From an uncultured Bacteroidia bacterium (lineage in GTDB: Bacteria > Bacteroidota > Bacteroidia > NS11-12g > UBA9320): 41,145 bases of DNA. The stretch spans positions 1 through 41,145 of the forward strand of contig CAJQIC010000040.1 in NCBI GenBank assembly GCA_905478335.1, in the 5' to 3' direction. A program made the translations under genes and the position numbers. The first letter of the stretch is position 1. The number at the start of each line of letters is the position of its first letter. Under the pieces are notes generated by a model. That model was not told where the DNA came from and searched no databases. It was given only the letters and a program-made list of their open reading frames with translations. Below are positions 8,291 to 17,072 of this stretch, piece by piece.

Positions 8291-10141
8291 TTAATAGTTG
8301 CCTAATTCTTCCAATTGCATTTTATATAATTTAGCCGTGGCCTTCGCAGTTTTAACAATTTTTTTGGCTACATCCATATTCATTCGAGGGTGGTTCAATG
8401 CCTTTTCTAGGTTGTGAAAATGGTTCTCGTCTGCCACACTATGATAGGTAAAAAAGGACACTTGATTGTCTTTCAAATGTAACTGATCCTTGATCATTTC
8501 GCCCCAAAACCCTGCTAGACGCTTGCCAATTCCTTCAATGATGAACATCGACCCAAGTAAATCTATTGGGTTGGGTTTGCTTGCCTGCTGAAACATAAAA
8601 GAAGTCAGGCCAATTGTGCCAATATTCTTTTCAGCGGTTCTAATCGTTTCTATGTTTTCGCCTAATGCCTCATAGTTTTTCTCCAACATTTGATAGTCCT
8701 TGTGCTCAGTCGCAGTGTGCTTGATAAATGCCGAGCGAAGCTCAAATAGATCGATATCAATGTTTGATGCTGCACGTGATATCCATTGCGAACCATCAAT
8801 TACCTGTTGTCTTAGATCCATTAACAACAGTTTGTAATCTGCCATGCTCAGTTTGCCATCATGAATTTTTGTAATGATGGGCACTTTAAGTAATGCCGTT
8901 TCAAAGTCAATCCAGACTTGAGCTAAGTTGCGGATTAACCATTCTGAAGTTTCATTTTTATCGATAACCAACTCTGGAGATTCAATCTCACGTAAGGGGT
9001 ATTTCTTGGCATCATTATCTGTATTTCCAGTTACTGTTAACTGCATGTACGAAGTGATAAAACGGCCACTCTCCGGAACCATACAAAGTATAGTGTCGTT
9101 TACTTTCAACTTGCCCGATTGCATCAGCTCGTCTACCATAATGAAAATAGAGGCTGCACCTGTATTGCCTTTTGATGTTAGATTGCTGAACCATTTTTCG
9201 TCAGCGATTTCTCCCCCGCCTTTAAGCATTAACTCTTTAATAGGTTCTTTAAATACTTCTGAGGAGTAATGGCAACAAAGCCAATCGATATTGTCTCTAT
9301 TTATTTTCCCTTGATCGATTAATTCAAAGTAGTGTGCTACACCTGCTTTAATGACTTTGTCTAGCAAACGGGTATCTTGTTTTAAATTAATGGCCCCAGC
9401 TTTAGAAGCTTCTTCATAACTAGGGTAATCCAACCAAGATAATTCTTCTTCATTTTTGTTGTCCGTCTTTCCGGTAAACATGCAAACAGGAAATTCATTT
9501 GCGTGGGATTTAAGATCTACCCAATCAACACGCAGTGAAATACCCGAATCATTTTTTTTGTTTTGAAGTACAAATGCTCCTGCACCGTCTGATAACATCC
9601 AACGAAGAAATTCTGCATCGAATGGTAAAGAATCGACTCCTTGAGCTTCAAAACGTGATGCCTTAAACAATCGACTTGAAAGTTCGCTGCCAACGCAAAC
9701 TGCGTTTTGTTTTTCGGCACTTTTAATTTGAGCAAAAGCATTTTTTAATGCCATCATTCCGCTAGCACAAACACTTTGGAAACTTGCGACTTCGCACCTA
9801 TAAAAGTCTAAACCTGCGTGCACCATGCTGGCAAAACCAGGAATGGGCAAATCGCCTTGCGTTGTTCCTGTACTAAGTAATTCAACATCTGTGCTCCTTA
9901 AATTACTTTTGGCTAAAGCACCATTTACCGCGTGGACAGCCAACTGTGCATTAGAATGACTCGTTTCTTGATTTTTATTAAGCGCGTAGTGCCTTGATTT
10001 AATCCCGTTCTGTTTTAAGACACGGTCTTTTGCGCGACTATCCTTTCCGTTAATACGGCCAAGAAAGTTCTCCATTTCATCGTTAGAAACTGGATCGTTT
10101 GGTAAAAATGTACCTGTGCTTGTTATGTATACTTCGTTCAT
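8291..10141 (-). CDS. Ketosynthase III-like (StlD/DarB type) fused to heme-oxygenase-like domain
   Basis: 616 residues in two parts. Residues 1-370 are a thiolase-fold ketosynthase with an intact Cys-His-Asn triad: SVCASGM (Cys125), LCCHYSS (His291) and SKGNTGAAS (Asn326). The start FLPNDPVSNDEMENFLG and the segment FLRWMLSDGAGAFVLQ recall the StlD/DarB ketosynthases of dialkylresorcinol and flexirubin synthesis. Residues about 400-616 are all-helical and look like the heme-oxygenase-like/PqqC/UndA superfamily, with candidate ligands Glu414, His480, Glu536, Asp571 and His574 (ADENHFH). Diiron members oxidise or decarboxylate acyl or amino substrates. I cannot say whether this fusion is usual for the DarB branch. 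The start is 3 bases after the stop of the membrane hydroxylase gene. No DarA-type partner is visible. Confidence 0.8.
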   Translation of the reverse strand: MNEVYITSTGTFLPNDPVSNDEMENFLGRINGKDSRAKDRVLKQNGIKSRHYALNKNQETSHSNAQLAVHAVNGALAKSNLRSTDVELLSTGTTQGDLPIPGFASMVHAGLDFYRCEVASFQSVCASGMMALKNAFAQIKSAEKQNAVCVGSELSSRLFKASRFEAQGVDSLPFDAEFLRWMLSDGAGAFVLQNKKNDSGISLRVDWVDLKSHANEFPVCMFTGKTDNKNEEELSWLDYPSYEEASKAGAINLKQDTRLLDKVIKAGVAHYFELIDQGKINRDNIDWLCCHYSSEVFKEPIKELMLKGGGEIADEKWFSNLTSKGNTGAASIFIMVDELMQSGKLKVNDTILCMVPESGRFITSYMQLTVTGNTDNDAKKYPLREIESPELVIDKNETSEWLIRNLAQVWIDFETALLKVPIITKIHDGKLSMADYKLLLMDLRQQVIDGSQWISRAASNIDIDLFELRSAFIKHTATEHKDYQMLEKNYEALGENIETIRTAEKNIGTIGLTSFMFQQASKPNPIDLLGSMFIIEGIGKRLAGFWGEMIKDQLHLKDNQVSFFTYHSVADENHFHNLEKALNHPRMNMDVAKKIVKTAKATAKLYKMQLEELGNY

Positions 10142-10144
10142 TTC

Positions 10145-10864
10145 TTATTTGTTATGCTTGGAAAACAATTTGTCCAAGATGTGAAGAGAAAACCCATAGT
10201 TTTTTCTTCCTCGGCTATGATGCTCATTATGATGTGTTCCAAAAAGTTGTATGTCTATGCCCTTCCCATTTCCAAAACGATAGTTGCAATGCCCCGCAAA
10301 ATTCAATAGAATACTCACCAATGGATAGATGAAAATAACTACAATTGAAAAGGGGATAAATGGAACTATTGTCAATGGAACGGTACTGAGTAAAAAGGCC
10401 TCCAGCCAATGAAAACTATACACTGAAAATACCGTAGGAATTCTTGATTTGTGGTGAATGTAATGCACATGCTTCATCATAAACCTATGATGCAATATGC
10501 GATGTACTACATAAAAATGAACCTCGTTCCACAACGTTAGCGCTACAATCCCGATGAGTACATTTAACCAGGTGTTGGGTAGTAAGGTAACAACATCAAT
10601 CCGAATCAAATAGATGATTGGGATAATTGAAAAGCCAAAAACGATAATGGATTTAAAAGAGTGTTTTATTTCAAAAAGAATCTGGGGTTTGGGAACGTTT
10701 ACGTTTACTATTTTGCTCAATTTTTGTTTTCGTTCCAAGAATTTGCAGATAGTTGAAAACAGAAAGCCAACAAAAAAATATAGAAATATAAAGTACCCAA
10801 ACGAAACTCCAAACAAGGCAGTGTAGGAATAGTTAGATAAGATGTTTTCAATAAATAAATCCAT
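10145..10864 (-). CDS. Fatty acid hydroxylase / sterol desaturase superfamily membrane enzyme
   Basis: 239 residues with about four hydrophobic segments and the His-rich diiron motif set of the superfamily: HRILHH (121-126), HYIHH (134-138) and GTHHNEHH (210-216), plus His152 and His192. These enzymes use O2 and two irons at the membrane to hydroxylate or desaturate lipids, carotenoids or sterols. The substrate here is unknown. It is the first gene of a three-gene minus-strand operon and is followed after 3 bases by the ketosynthase-HDO fusion, so the substrate may be the product of that enzyme (inference). Confidence 0.88.
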   Translation of the reverse strand: MDLFIENILSNYSYTALFGVSFGYFIFLYFFVGFLFSTICKFLERKQKLSKIVNVNVPKPQILFEIKHSFKSIIVFGFSIIPIIYLIRIDVVTLLPNTWLNVLIGIVALTLWNEVHFYVVHRILHHRFMMKHVHYIHHKSRIPTVFSVYSFHWLEAFLLSTVPLTIVPFIPFSIVVIFIYPLVSILLNFAGHCNYRFGNGKGIDIQLFGTHHNEHHSRGRKNYGFSLHILDKLFSKHNK

Positions 10865-11201
10865 ATTGACTTACTTTATTATTTCTTTAGCTTTATATCG
10901 AAGGCAGAACCGTGTAAAAGTAGCCTTTAAAGTGAGTATTATTTTTTTCACATTGCAAATGTTGCAGTAAAGAACTGTTATGAATAATCTGTTTTTACGT
11001 CACCAATCACTATGACCATAAATGATTGGAAATGAAATATTAGCAGTGGGTTGATTATTAATGCGTGTAAATATTTCGCGAAATGAATGGTAAATAATTG
11101 TTTTTTGCAACAATAGTTGTGCTACCCGAAGGAAATTGTCAAATAATACTTTCGTCGGCTTTAATTACAAGATACACCTTCAAAACTGAGGGTTCAACTC
11201 C
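10865..11201. other. Intergenic region between hydroxylase operon and giant secreted protein
   Basis: 337 bases without a gene. It must hold the promoter of the hydroxylase operon and the 3' end of the giant gene. I see a perfect 12-base palindrome ATTTCGCGAAAT (11073-11084), a possible operator, and a short hairpin ATTGTT-TTTTGC-AACAAT (11097-11114). No TAnnTTTG box is obvious upstream of 10864. Confidence 0.35.
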
Positions 11202-14200
11202 TTACCGCTTCACCAACTTCACTTGATGCGTTTTGCCTTCAGTATTCAGCTCAAGAATATACACGCCTTTTGCCACATCCAACTCAAATTGATATTCAGG
11301 TTGGTTGATGCTATTCTGATTATAAACCACCTTCCCATTGAGGTCATACACTGCTATCGAAACATTTTTTAAGTCAGCCATATACACATTCACGACGCCG
11401 TTATTTGGATTTGGGTAGACTTTAACCTTATCAAAGAATACGTTATCAAACACGGATGCCAGCGATATCGTAACACAATCAGAGGTATCTACGCAGTTGC
11501 CATATCTTACTTCTACCGCATAAATGCCATTTCTGCTGGCTATAAAAGTCTGTGATGTTGCACCCGAAATTTCAGCATAGTTGTTCTTGCAATCCAACCA
11601 CTGATAGGTAACACCTGATTCGTTTACCGTCATTTGAGGGTCGTTTGTTTTCACTGTTACATCAATCGTAATAATTGTCAGATTAAGGGTAACAACAGAA
11701 TCACAACCATTGGCGTTGGTTAAAGTGAATGTTGGTGTATTGGTACTCGATGTATACGTTTTGCCGTCAATCCAAGTGAGTTCATCGCAAGCAATTTGCC
11801 TGTCTATACCCGCAGTTGGTGCATACATGGTTAAGTTAAGCGTTACGATAGAGTCACATCCTGCAGCGTTCTTAAGTGTATGCGTTGCGGTCATATTACT
11901 GGTCGTATAAGTTTTGCCATCTATCCAAGTAAAAGGGCCACAAGCCGTTTGTTTGTCAACTCCTGTGCTGTAACGATTAATGGTTAGGTTAAGTGTTACA
12001 ACAGAATCACAACCTGATGCATTGGTCAAGGTATGTGTCGCTGTATTGTTGCTCACTGTATAGGTTTTTCCGTCTATCCACGTGTAGGTATCGCAAGAGG
12101 TCTGTTTGTCGACACCCGTGCTTGAATAACTCATTGTCAGATTTAATGTAACCAAAGAATCACAACCCGAAGCATTCTGCACGGTATGTTGGGCCCTCGA
12201 GTTGCTTGAGGTATAGTTATTGCCATCAATCCAATTGTAGCTATCACAAGCAGTCTGAATGTCTGTTCCAGAATTTGCGTAGTTCACAGTCAAGTTTAAA
12301 GTGACAATCGAATCACAGCCTACCGCATTCTTCAGTGTATGCGTTGCTGTGGTGTTACTCTTTGTATAGGTTTTGCCATCTATCCAAGTAAAGGTATTAC
12401 AAGCGGTTTGTACATCAGTCGCCGTTGAATATCTCAGAATTGTTAAGTTGAGTGTGACAACCGAATCACAGCCCGCTGCATTGACTAAGGTATGGGTCGC
12501 CGTGTTGTTGCTTACGGTGTACGTTTTACCATCGATCCATTTGTAGGTATCACAAGCGCTTTGCACATCGGTGCCTGTATTTGAGTTTGTGATAACGAGA
12601 TTCAAAGTAATGATCGAATCACATCCTACGCTATTCTTACCTGCTAGTGTGTCTACATATCTTCCGCTCGAGTTATAGGTTTTCCCATTGATGGCCCAGG
12701 TGTATGCATCGCAAGCCGTGTCGTTCACGGTGGCAAAGCTTTTGGTATTTAGGGTAAGATTTAGTGTAACGACTGAATCGCAACCCGATGTGTTCTTTAC
12801 TGTATGGGTTGCCGTATTATTACTCGCTGTATAGGTTTTGCCGTCTATCCATCTGTACGAATCACAAGCCGTTTGGACGTCGGTTCCTGTATTCGACTTA
12901 TTGATTGTTAAATTCAATGTGACCACCGAATCACAACCGGTTGCGTTGGTAAGTGTGTAGGTTGCTGTTGTGTTACTTGACGTGTAGGTTTTGCCATCTA
13001 TCCACTTATAGGCGTCACAAGCGGTTTGATTGTCTGTACTATTACTGGATTTATTAACGACCAAGTTTAAAGTGATTATCGAGTCGCATCCGTTTGCATT
13101 GGCACTATTCATAGTATCTCGATAAGTCCCGGTAGAAGTGTACGTTTTGCTGTTTTGTGACCATTTGTAACTATCACAAGCTGTGTCAGAACTACTTGAA
13201 GTAGTTGTTTTATAAATGGTCAAATTAAGCGTAACGGTTGAATCACATCCTACACTATTGGTCACTTTGTGTGTTGCGGTATTGTTGTTTGATGTGTATG
13301 TCTTTCCATCAATCCACCTATACGAATCACATGCAACTAAGGTATCTGTGCCCTTACTCGATTTGTTTATTATTAGGTTTAGCGAAACAACAGAATCACA
13401 ACCAGATGCGTTTGTCACCGTATAGGTAGCAGTTGAGTTGCTAGACGTATACGTTTTGCCGTCAATCCACTTATACGAATCACATTCAACGATTGTATCT
13501 ATACCCGTGTTGGATGTGTTTACAGTTAGGTTTAAGGTTATGATAGAATCACAACCAACAGCATTTGCCGCAACCATGGTGTCTTTGTATGCACCACTGG
13601 ATGTATAGGTTGTGCTGTTTTGTGACCACGTATATGTATTACATGCCGTGTCTGCAACAGTTGCAAAAGATGCATCATTTATCAATAGGTGTAGCGTTAC
13701 AATAGAATCACCACCGGCAGCATTTTTTCCTTTTAATGTATGCGTATAGCTGCCACTTGATGTATATGTTGTGGAGTTTAACGTCCATGTGTATGAAGTA
13801 CATGCAGTGTCAAAAACAGTGGCTGTGCTTGATGTGTTTTCGAAAAAGATGCTCCGATCTTCTGTTTGACCATAACGCAGGGTGCCGCACGAACTTGAAA
13901 TACGACTAAAATCGCTCAAGACACGCATACGTAGGAAAGTATCTTTCACAACAGACTTTGGAATTTTAATTGTATCTGAATGTGTTGTCCTATTCTTGGT
14001 ATCAAATACCAATTCACCTGTATCACTTAAATCACCGTTATTGTTAAAGTCTATGTAGACCTTCACATATTCATCGTTGCTGTTCCCTGTTTTAATTGTG
14101 GTGAGATAGAAAGTATCTGCCTGTAACCTTAAAATTTCTGTGCAAGTTTGGTCAACATATTCGCCTTCGTCGTATAAACCAGCAGAAGAAAATGTATAGC

Positions 14201-16928
14201 CGTTTAAGCTGACCTCAAATATGCCAATCCCATAATTAACGGACTTGTTGGTGGTTGTTGTTGAGCACTTTGCCGCAGTAACTTTAGGTGGCACTTTAAT
14301 ATTACTCGATTTAAGAATGGAATCGATTCCACTGCAGTTTTCAGCAAATAATTGCACAGAATAACTACCTACCGAATCAAATCTGATTTGAGGATTTTGA
14401 GAACAACTATCTGTTCCGTTCATAAAGGAAATGGTTTTTGGGCTTACCCTCCATAACCAGGCAGTTGGTGTATATGTAGAAGTGTCTGTAAACTGCACCG
14501 TTTCACCGGAACACAAAACTGAATTATTTGCCGCAAAGCCAGCAATTGGCTTAATCTGATCCTCGTCGTATAATGTTGACTTCCAATTACCTCTGCCGTA
14601 AGTGGCACATACCACATGACTTAGGCTTCTTCCTGATGGACTATGGTAAATTTCTATGTCTCGTACGCGCGTATTAATTGGCATATTGTCATTAAACCAA
14701 GACCAGCTAGTCATGGTTGTATCCTTGTAATACACACCCATGTAGGTGCCTAAATACATGCCTTGTTTTTTGCTGCTAGAATCAAACACAACGCACAAGA
14801 TTGGAATGTTCGGCAGTCCATTTGATATGTTACTCCAGCTAGATCCACCATTGTTAGATTGATAGATTTTGTTATTTAAGCATATCCAAACTCGGTTGGT
14901 GTACGTTGGGTGCGATTCTATCCATAACGGAGTAGTATTAACCGGTAAGGAAGATGTTAAGTCGGTCCAACTAGGGCTTGTAGCATTAACGTTGGTTGAT
15001 TTGAAAAACTTTTTATCGCTTCTTGCTACATATAAAATATCAGGATTGGCACTGGAATTTTCAATGGCTGCAATATTGGATGAGTTTGACCCAGCAACAT
15101 TGTTTGAGATTTTAGTCCATGATACACTGGTGCGAGACGACGCTTTTATATTGGTGGAGCGCCAAATATTTTTATACCCAACGAACATTGAGCTTGGCGT
15201 CCCTTCTCTTAGGACATAAGGTGTTACCCAAGCTCCTGATTCTGATATGCCGTTTACGCCACTTTTGGCAATGGTACCTTGGCTTCTGCCATCTTTGATT
15301 CTTCTGATATCGCCATAATACAAAGCGCTATAGGCATAGGTTGTTGTTGTTGGGTCAATCACACAATCCATGCCGTCGCCACCAACGACAGTATACCACT
15401 TGCCTTTCTCGTATAAACCGGTACCGTTGTCTTGGTAACCATTTATGATTGTGTTGAATTCTGTTGCGCTTTGACCCAGACGATATATTTGGGCAATGGC
15501 TAATCCATCACTAACATCTACCCAGCTTGAGCCTAAATTTTTGGTATAATAAACACCTCCATCATTACCTGAATACAACGTGTTTGTGCCAGGTTGGTAT
15601 TCCAATACATGGTTATCTGCATGGACTTTAGGCGCGCCACCGCTACCAACCCAATGGGCGTTAATTTTCCATGTTTTGCCCGAATCCAAACTTTGAAAAA
15701 TGTTCACACCGCAAACGTTAACTACGGACTTGTCAGACGGATCTACCGCTATGTCAAGATCATACCATGCTTGTCCACCAGTACCTGTACCTAAATGAGA
15801 GTAATCCATGATGTTTGGTGTGTCGCTCATTTGGGTAAATGAGGAGCCTCGGTTGGTCGATAAATAAAGCCCTTCGTACGTTTTGGAATTGGTCACTACC
15901 ACATAAACAAAGTTTGAATCATCTGGTGTTACAGCAACGGCCATTCGGCTTTTACTTGATGGCAGCCCAGAAGTTATCTGGCTCCAACTTTGCCCGTTGT
16001 CTGTAGATTTGTACAATCGTGCAGAGGTGCGACAGGCAAATAATATAGACGAATTTACGGCATCAAACACAAGGTCTTTGAAGTTTCCACTTTGCTCAAG
16101 AGCCCAGCTAGAGCCACCATTGGTAGAGCGATAAATGCCACCGTTCGTCGCTGCAATTAAGGTGTTATTGTTACTTGGGTCGATGAGTAGTTTGCCTACA
16201 ATTTTATTACCCAAACCAGAATTTGATAAAACCCATGTTTGGCCACCATCGGTACTTTTGTAGATGCCTCGACCGTATGAATCACCTGCGTCTCTATCAC
16301 CAGTGCCAAGGTAAATAGTGTCTGGTCGAGAAGGGTCTACTGCTATAGACGAAATGCCCAGACTCGAAAGTGAGTCTGTGTTGGTCGACCACGTTTGTCC
16401 GCCATCTTTGGTTACCCATAAGCCACCTGCTGGAGCACCCACATATATAATGCTTGAATCGGTGGGGTGGAAGGCAACTGCGTTAATACGCCCCAATCCG
16501 TTCGGCTGACCTGTTCTGTTAGAAGGTAGGCTTGTAGGGCCGAGTTCGACCCAATTACCTGTGGTTTGACAAGTCGCTGCACTTCCTCCAAGAGCACCCG
16601 TATTGGTTTTTTTGTTTAAACTTCTTTGCTTTAAATATTTCTCAACCTCAAAATCCAGTGCACCAGGACTTGGAATATTCCCGTTGGCGTCGATAAGTTC
16701 AGCTGTGCTGTGTTCCCAGCGCTTAAAAGGTTTGTAGCCACTACCTTTTTCTATAGTTCGGTTTTGCCAATATAAATTGAATGCCCTTTGCGTTTGGTAA
16801 AAGTTTACAGACGGATCAGCCATCATATCAATCCAATACGGCGTTTGAGTTGTATCGTTCACTGACTGTGCGACTAGAAAAGGAACAGAAAAAATAGTTA
16901 TGAATATAAGTGTAGTAAGGCGTTTCAT
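11202..16928 (-). CDS. Giant type IX-secreted protein: BNR/sortilin-like repeats, PKD, GEVED, 14 tandem repeats, Por sorting domain
   Basis: 1908 residues. Residues 1-20 are a signal peptide (FITIFSVPFLVAQS). Residues about 130-785 hold many BNR/sortilin-type beta-propeller units (STDGGQTW, STNGGSSW, STDNGQSW, STNRGSSF). Residues about 790-880 are PKD-like, with CSGETVQFTDTSTYTPTAWLW. Residues about 915-1030 are a GEVED domain (YIDFNNNGDLSDTGELVF, YGQTEDRS). Residues 1035-1754 are fourteen repeats of about 51 residues with the pattern ACDSYxWIDGKTY...GCDSVVTLNLTI. The end (VKVYPNPNNG...KGVYILELNTEGKTHQVKLVKR) is a type A T9SS C-terminal sorting domain, directing transport across the outer membrane and cell-surface attachment. 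It is likely an adhesin or surface scaffold; no catalytic site was recognised. Confidence 0.9.
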   Translation of the reverse strand: MKRLTTLIFITIFSVPFLVAQSVNDTTQTPYWIDMMADPSVNFYQTQRAFNLYWQNRTIEKGSGYKPFKRWEHSTAELIDANGNIPSPGALDFEVEKYLKQRSLNKKTNTGALGGSAATCQTTGNWVELGPTSLPSNRTGQPNGLGRINAVAFHPTDSSIIYVGAPAGGLWVTKDGGQTWSTNTDSLSSLGISSIAVDPSRPDTIYLGTGDRDAGDSYGRGIYKSTDGGQTWVLSNSGLGNKIVGKLLIDPSNNNTLIAATNGGIYRSTNGGSSWALEQSGNFKDLVFDAVNSSILFACRTSARLYKSTDNGQSWSQITSGLPSSKSRMAVAVTPDDSNFVYVVVTNSKTYEGLYLSTNRGSSFTQMSDTPNIMDYSHLGTGTGGQAWYDLDIAVDPSDKSVVNVCGVNIFQSLDSGKTWKINAHWVGSGGAPKVHADNHVLEYQPGTNTLYSGNDGGVYYTKNLGSSWVDVSDGLAIAQIYRLGQSATEFNTIINGYQDNGTGLYEKGKWYTVVGGDGMDCVIDPTTTTYAYSALYYGDIRRIKDGRSQGTIAKSGVNGISESGAWVTPYVLREGTPSSMFVGYKNIWRSTNIKASSRTSVSWTKISNNVAGSNSSNIAAIENSSANPDILYVARSDKKFFKSTNVNATSPSWTDLTSSLPVNTTPLWIESHPTYTNRVWICLNNKIYQSNNGGSSWSNISNGLPNIPILCVVFDSSSKKQGMYLGTYMGVYYKDTTMTSWSWFNDNMPINTRVRDIEIYHSPSGRSLSHVVCATYGRGNWKSTLYDEDQIKPIAGFAANNSVLCSGETVQFTDTSTYTPTAWLWRVSPKTISFMNGTDSCSQNPQIRFDSVGSYSVQLFAENCSGIDSILKSSNIKVPPKVTAAKCSTTTTNKSVNYGIGIFEVSLNGYTFSSAGLYDEGEYVDQTCTEILRLQADTFYLTTIKTGNSNDEYVKVYIDFNNNGDLSDTGELVFDTKNRTTHSDTIKIPKSVVKDTFLRMRVLSDFSRISSSCGTLRYGQTEDRSIFFENTSSTATVFDTACTSYTWTLNSTTYTSSGSYTHTLKGKNAAGGDSIVTLHLLINDASFATVADTACNTYTWSQNSTTYTSSGAYKDTMVAANAVGCDSIITLNLTVNTSNTGIDTIVECDSYKWIDGKTYTSSNSTATYTVTNASGCDSVVSLNLIINKSSKGTDTLVACDSYRWIDGKTYTSNNNTATHKVTNSVGCDSTVTLNLTIYKTTTSSSSDTACDSYKWSQNSKTYTSTGTYRDTMNSANANGCDSIITLNLVVNKSSNSTDNQTACDAYKWIDGKTYTSSNTTATYTLTNATGCDSVVTLNLTINKSNTGTDVQTACDSYRWIDGKTYTASNNTATHTVKNTSGCDSVVTLNLTLNTKSFATVNDTACDAYTWAINGKTYNSSGRYVDTLAGKNSVGCDSIITLNLVITNSNTGTDVQSACDTYKWIDGKTYTVSNNTATHTLVNAAGCDSVVTLNLTILRYSTATDVQTACNTFTWIDGKTYTKSNTTATHTLKNAVGCDSIVTLNLTVNYANSGTDIQTACDSYNWIDGNNYTSSNSRAQHTVQNASGCDSLVTLNLTMSYSSTGVDKQTSCDTYTWIDGKTYTVSNNTATHTLTNASGCDSVVTLNLTINRYSTGVDKQTACGPFTWIDGKTYTTSNMTATHTLKNAAGCDSIVTLNLTMYAPTAGIDRQIACDELTWIDGKTYTSSTNTPTFTLTNANGCDSVVTLNLTIITIDVTVKTNDPQMTVNESGVTYQWLDCKNNYAEISGATSQTFIASRNGIYAVEVRYGNCVDTSDCVTISLASVFDNVFFDKVKVYPNPNNGVVNVYMADLKNVSIAVYDLNGKVVYNQNSINQPEYQFELDVAKGVYILELNTEGKTHQVKLVKR
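11667..13826 (-). repeat. Fourteen in-frame tandem repeats, ~153 bp period
   Basis: 2160 bases encode residues 1035-1754 of the giant secreted protein, 14 units of 51-53 codons. There are two unit types. Ten or so have WIDGKTYT...ATHTL.NA.GCDS; the others (units 1, 2, 5 and 8) have a longer W(S/T/A)xN(S/G)xTY.SSG.Y.DTM..A form. Each unit has two cysteines, except unit 1, whose second Cys is Gly (AAGGDS). The alternation is irregular, suggesting duplications of single units and of small blocks. Confidence 0.95.
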
Positions 16929-16953
16929 CTTTTAGGGTAAAATGCGTGGATTA

Positions 16954-16961
16954 CGAAGATA
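16954..16961 (-). promoter_or_regulatory. Candidate -7 box (TATCTTCG) for giant secreted protein
   Basis: TATCTTCG on the minus strand fits the TAnnTTYG form of the Bacteroidota -7 box and lies 25 bases upstream of the ATG at 16928. No convincing -33 element was seen. Confidence 0.35.
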
Positions 16962-17072
16962 ATTGTTTTCACTAGTTGTTTTCAGAGGTCAATATTGATA
17001 TGACAATGATAATATATACGTCCGGCTGAATTGCATTAAAGCAGCTATATCATGTTTGCTTTTAATCTAGCG

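Noticed and set aside
11667-13826. Regular ~153-bp periodicity as a possible CRISPR or other non-coding array
   Set aside because: The repeats are in frame within one long coding sequence and encode degenerate protein units with conserved Cys and Trp, without spacers.
14869-15219. Plus-strand reading frame (116 codons) opposite the giant protein
   Set aside because: It is antisense to the BNR region of a well-supported gene and has no signal, motif or promoter of its own.
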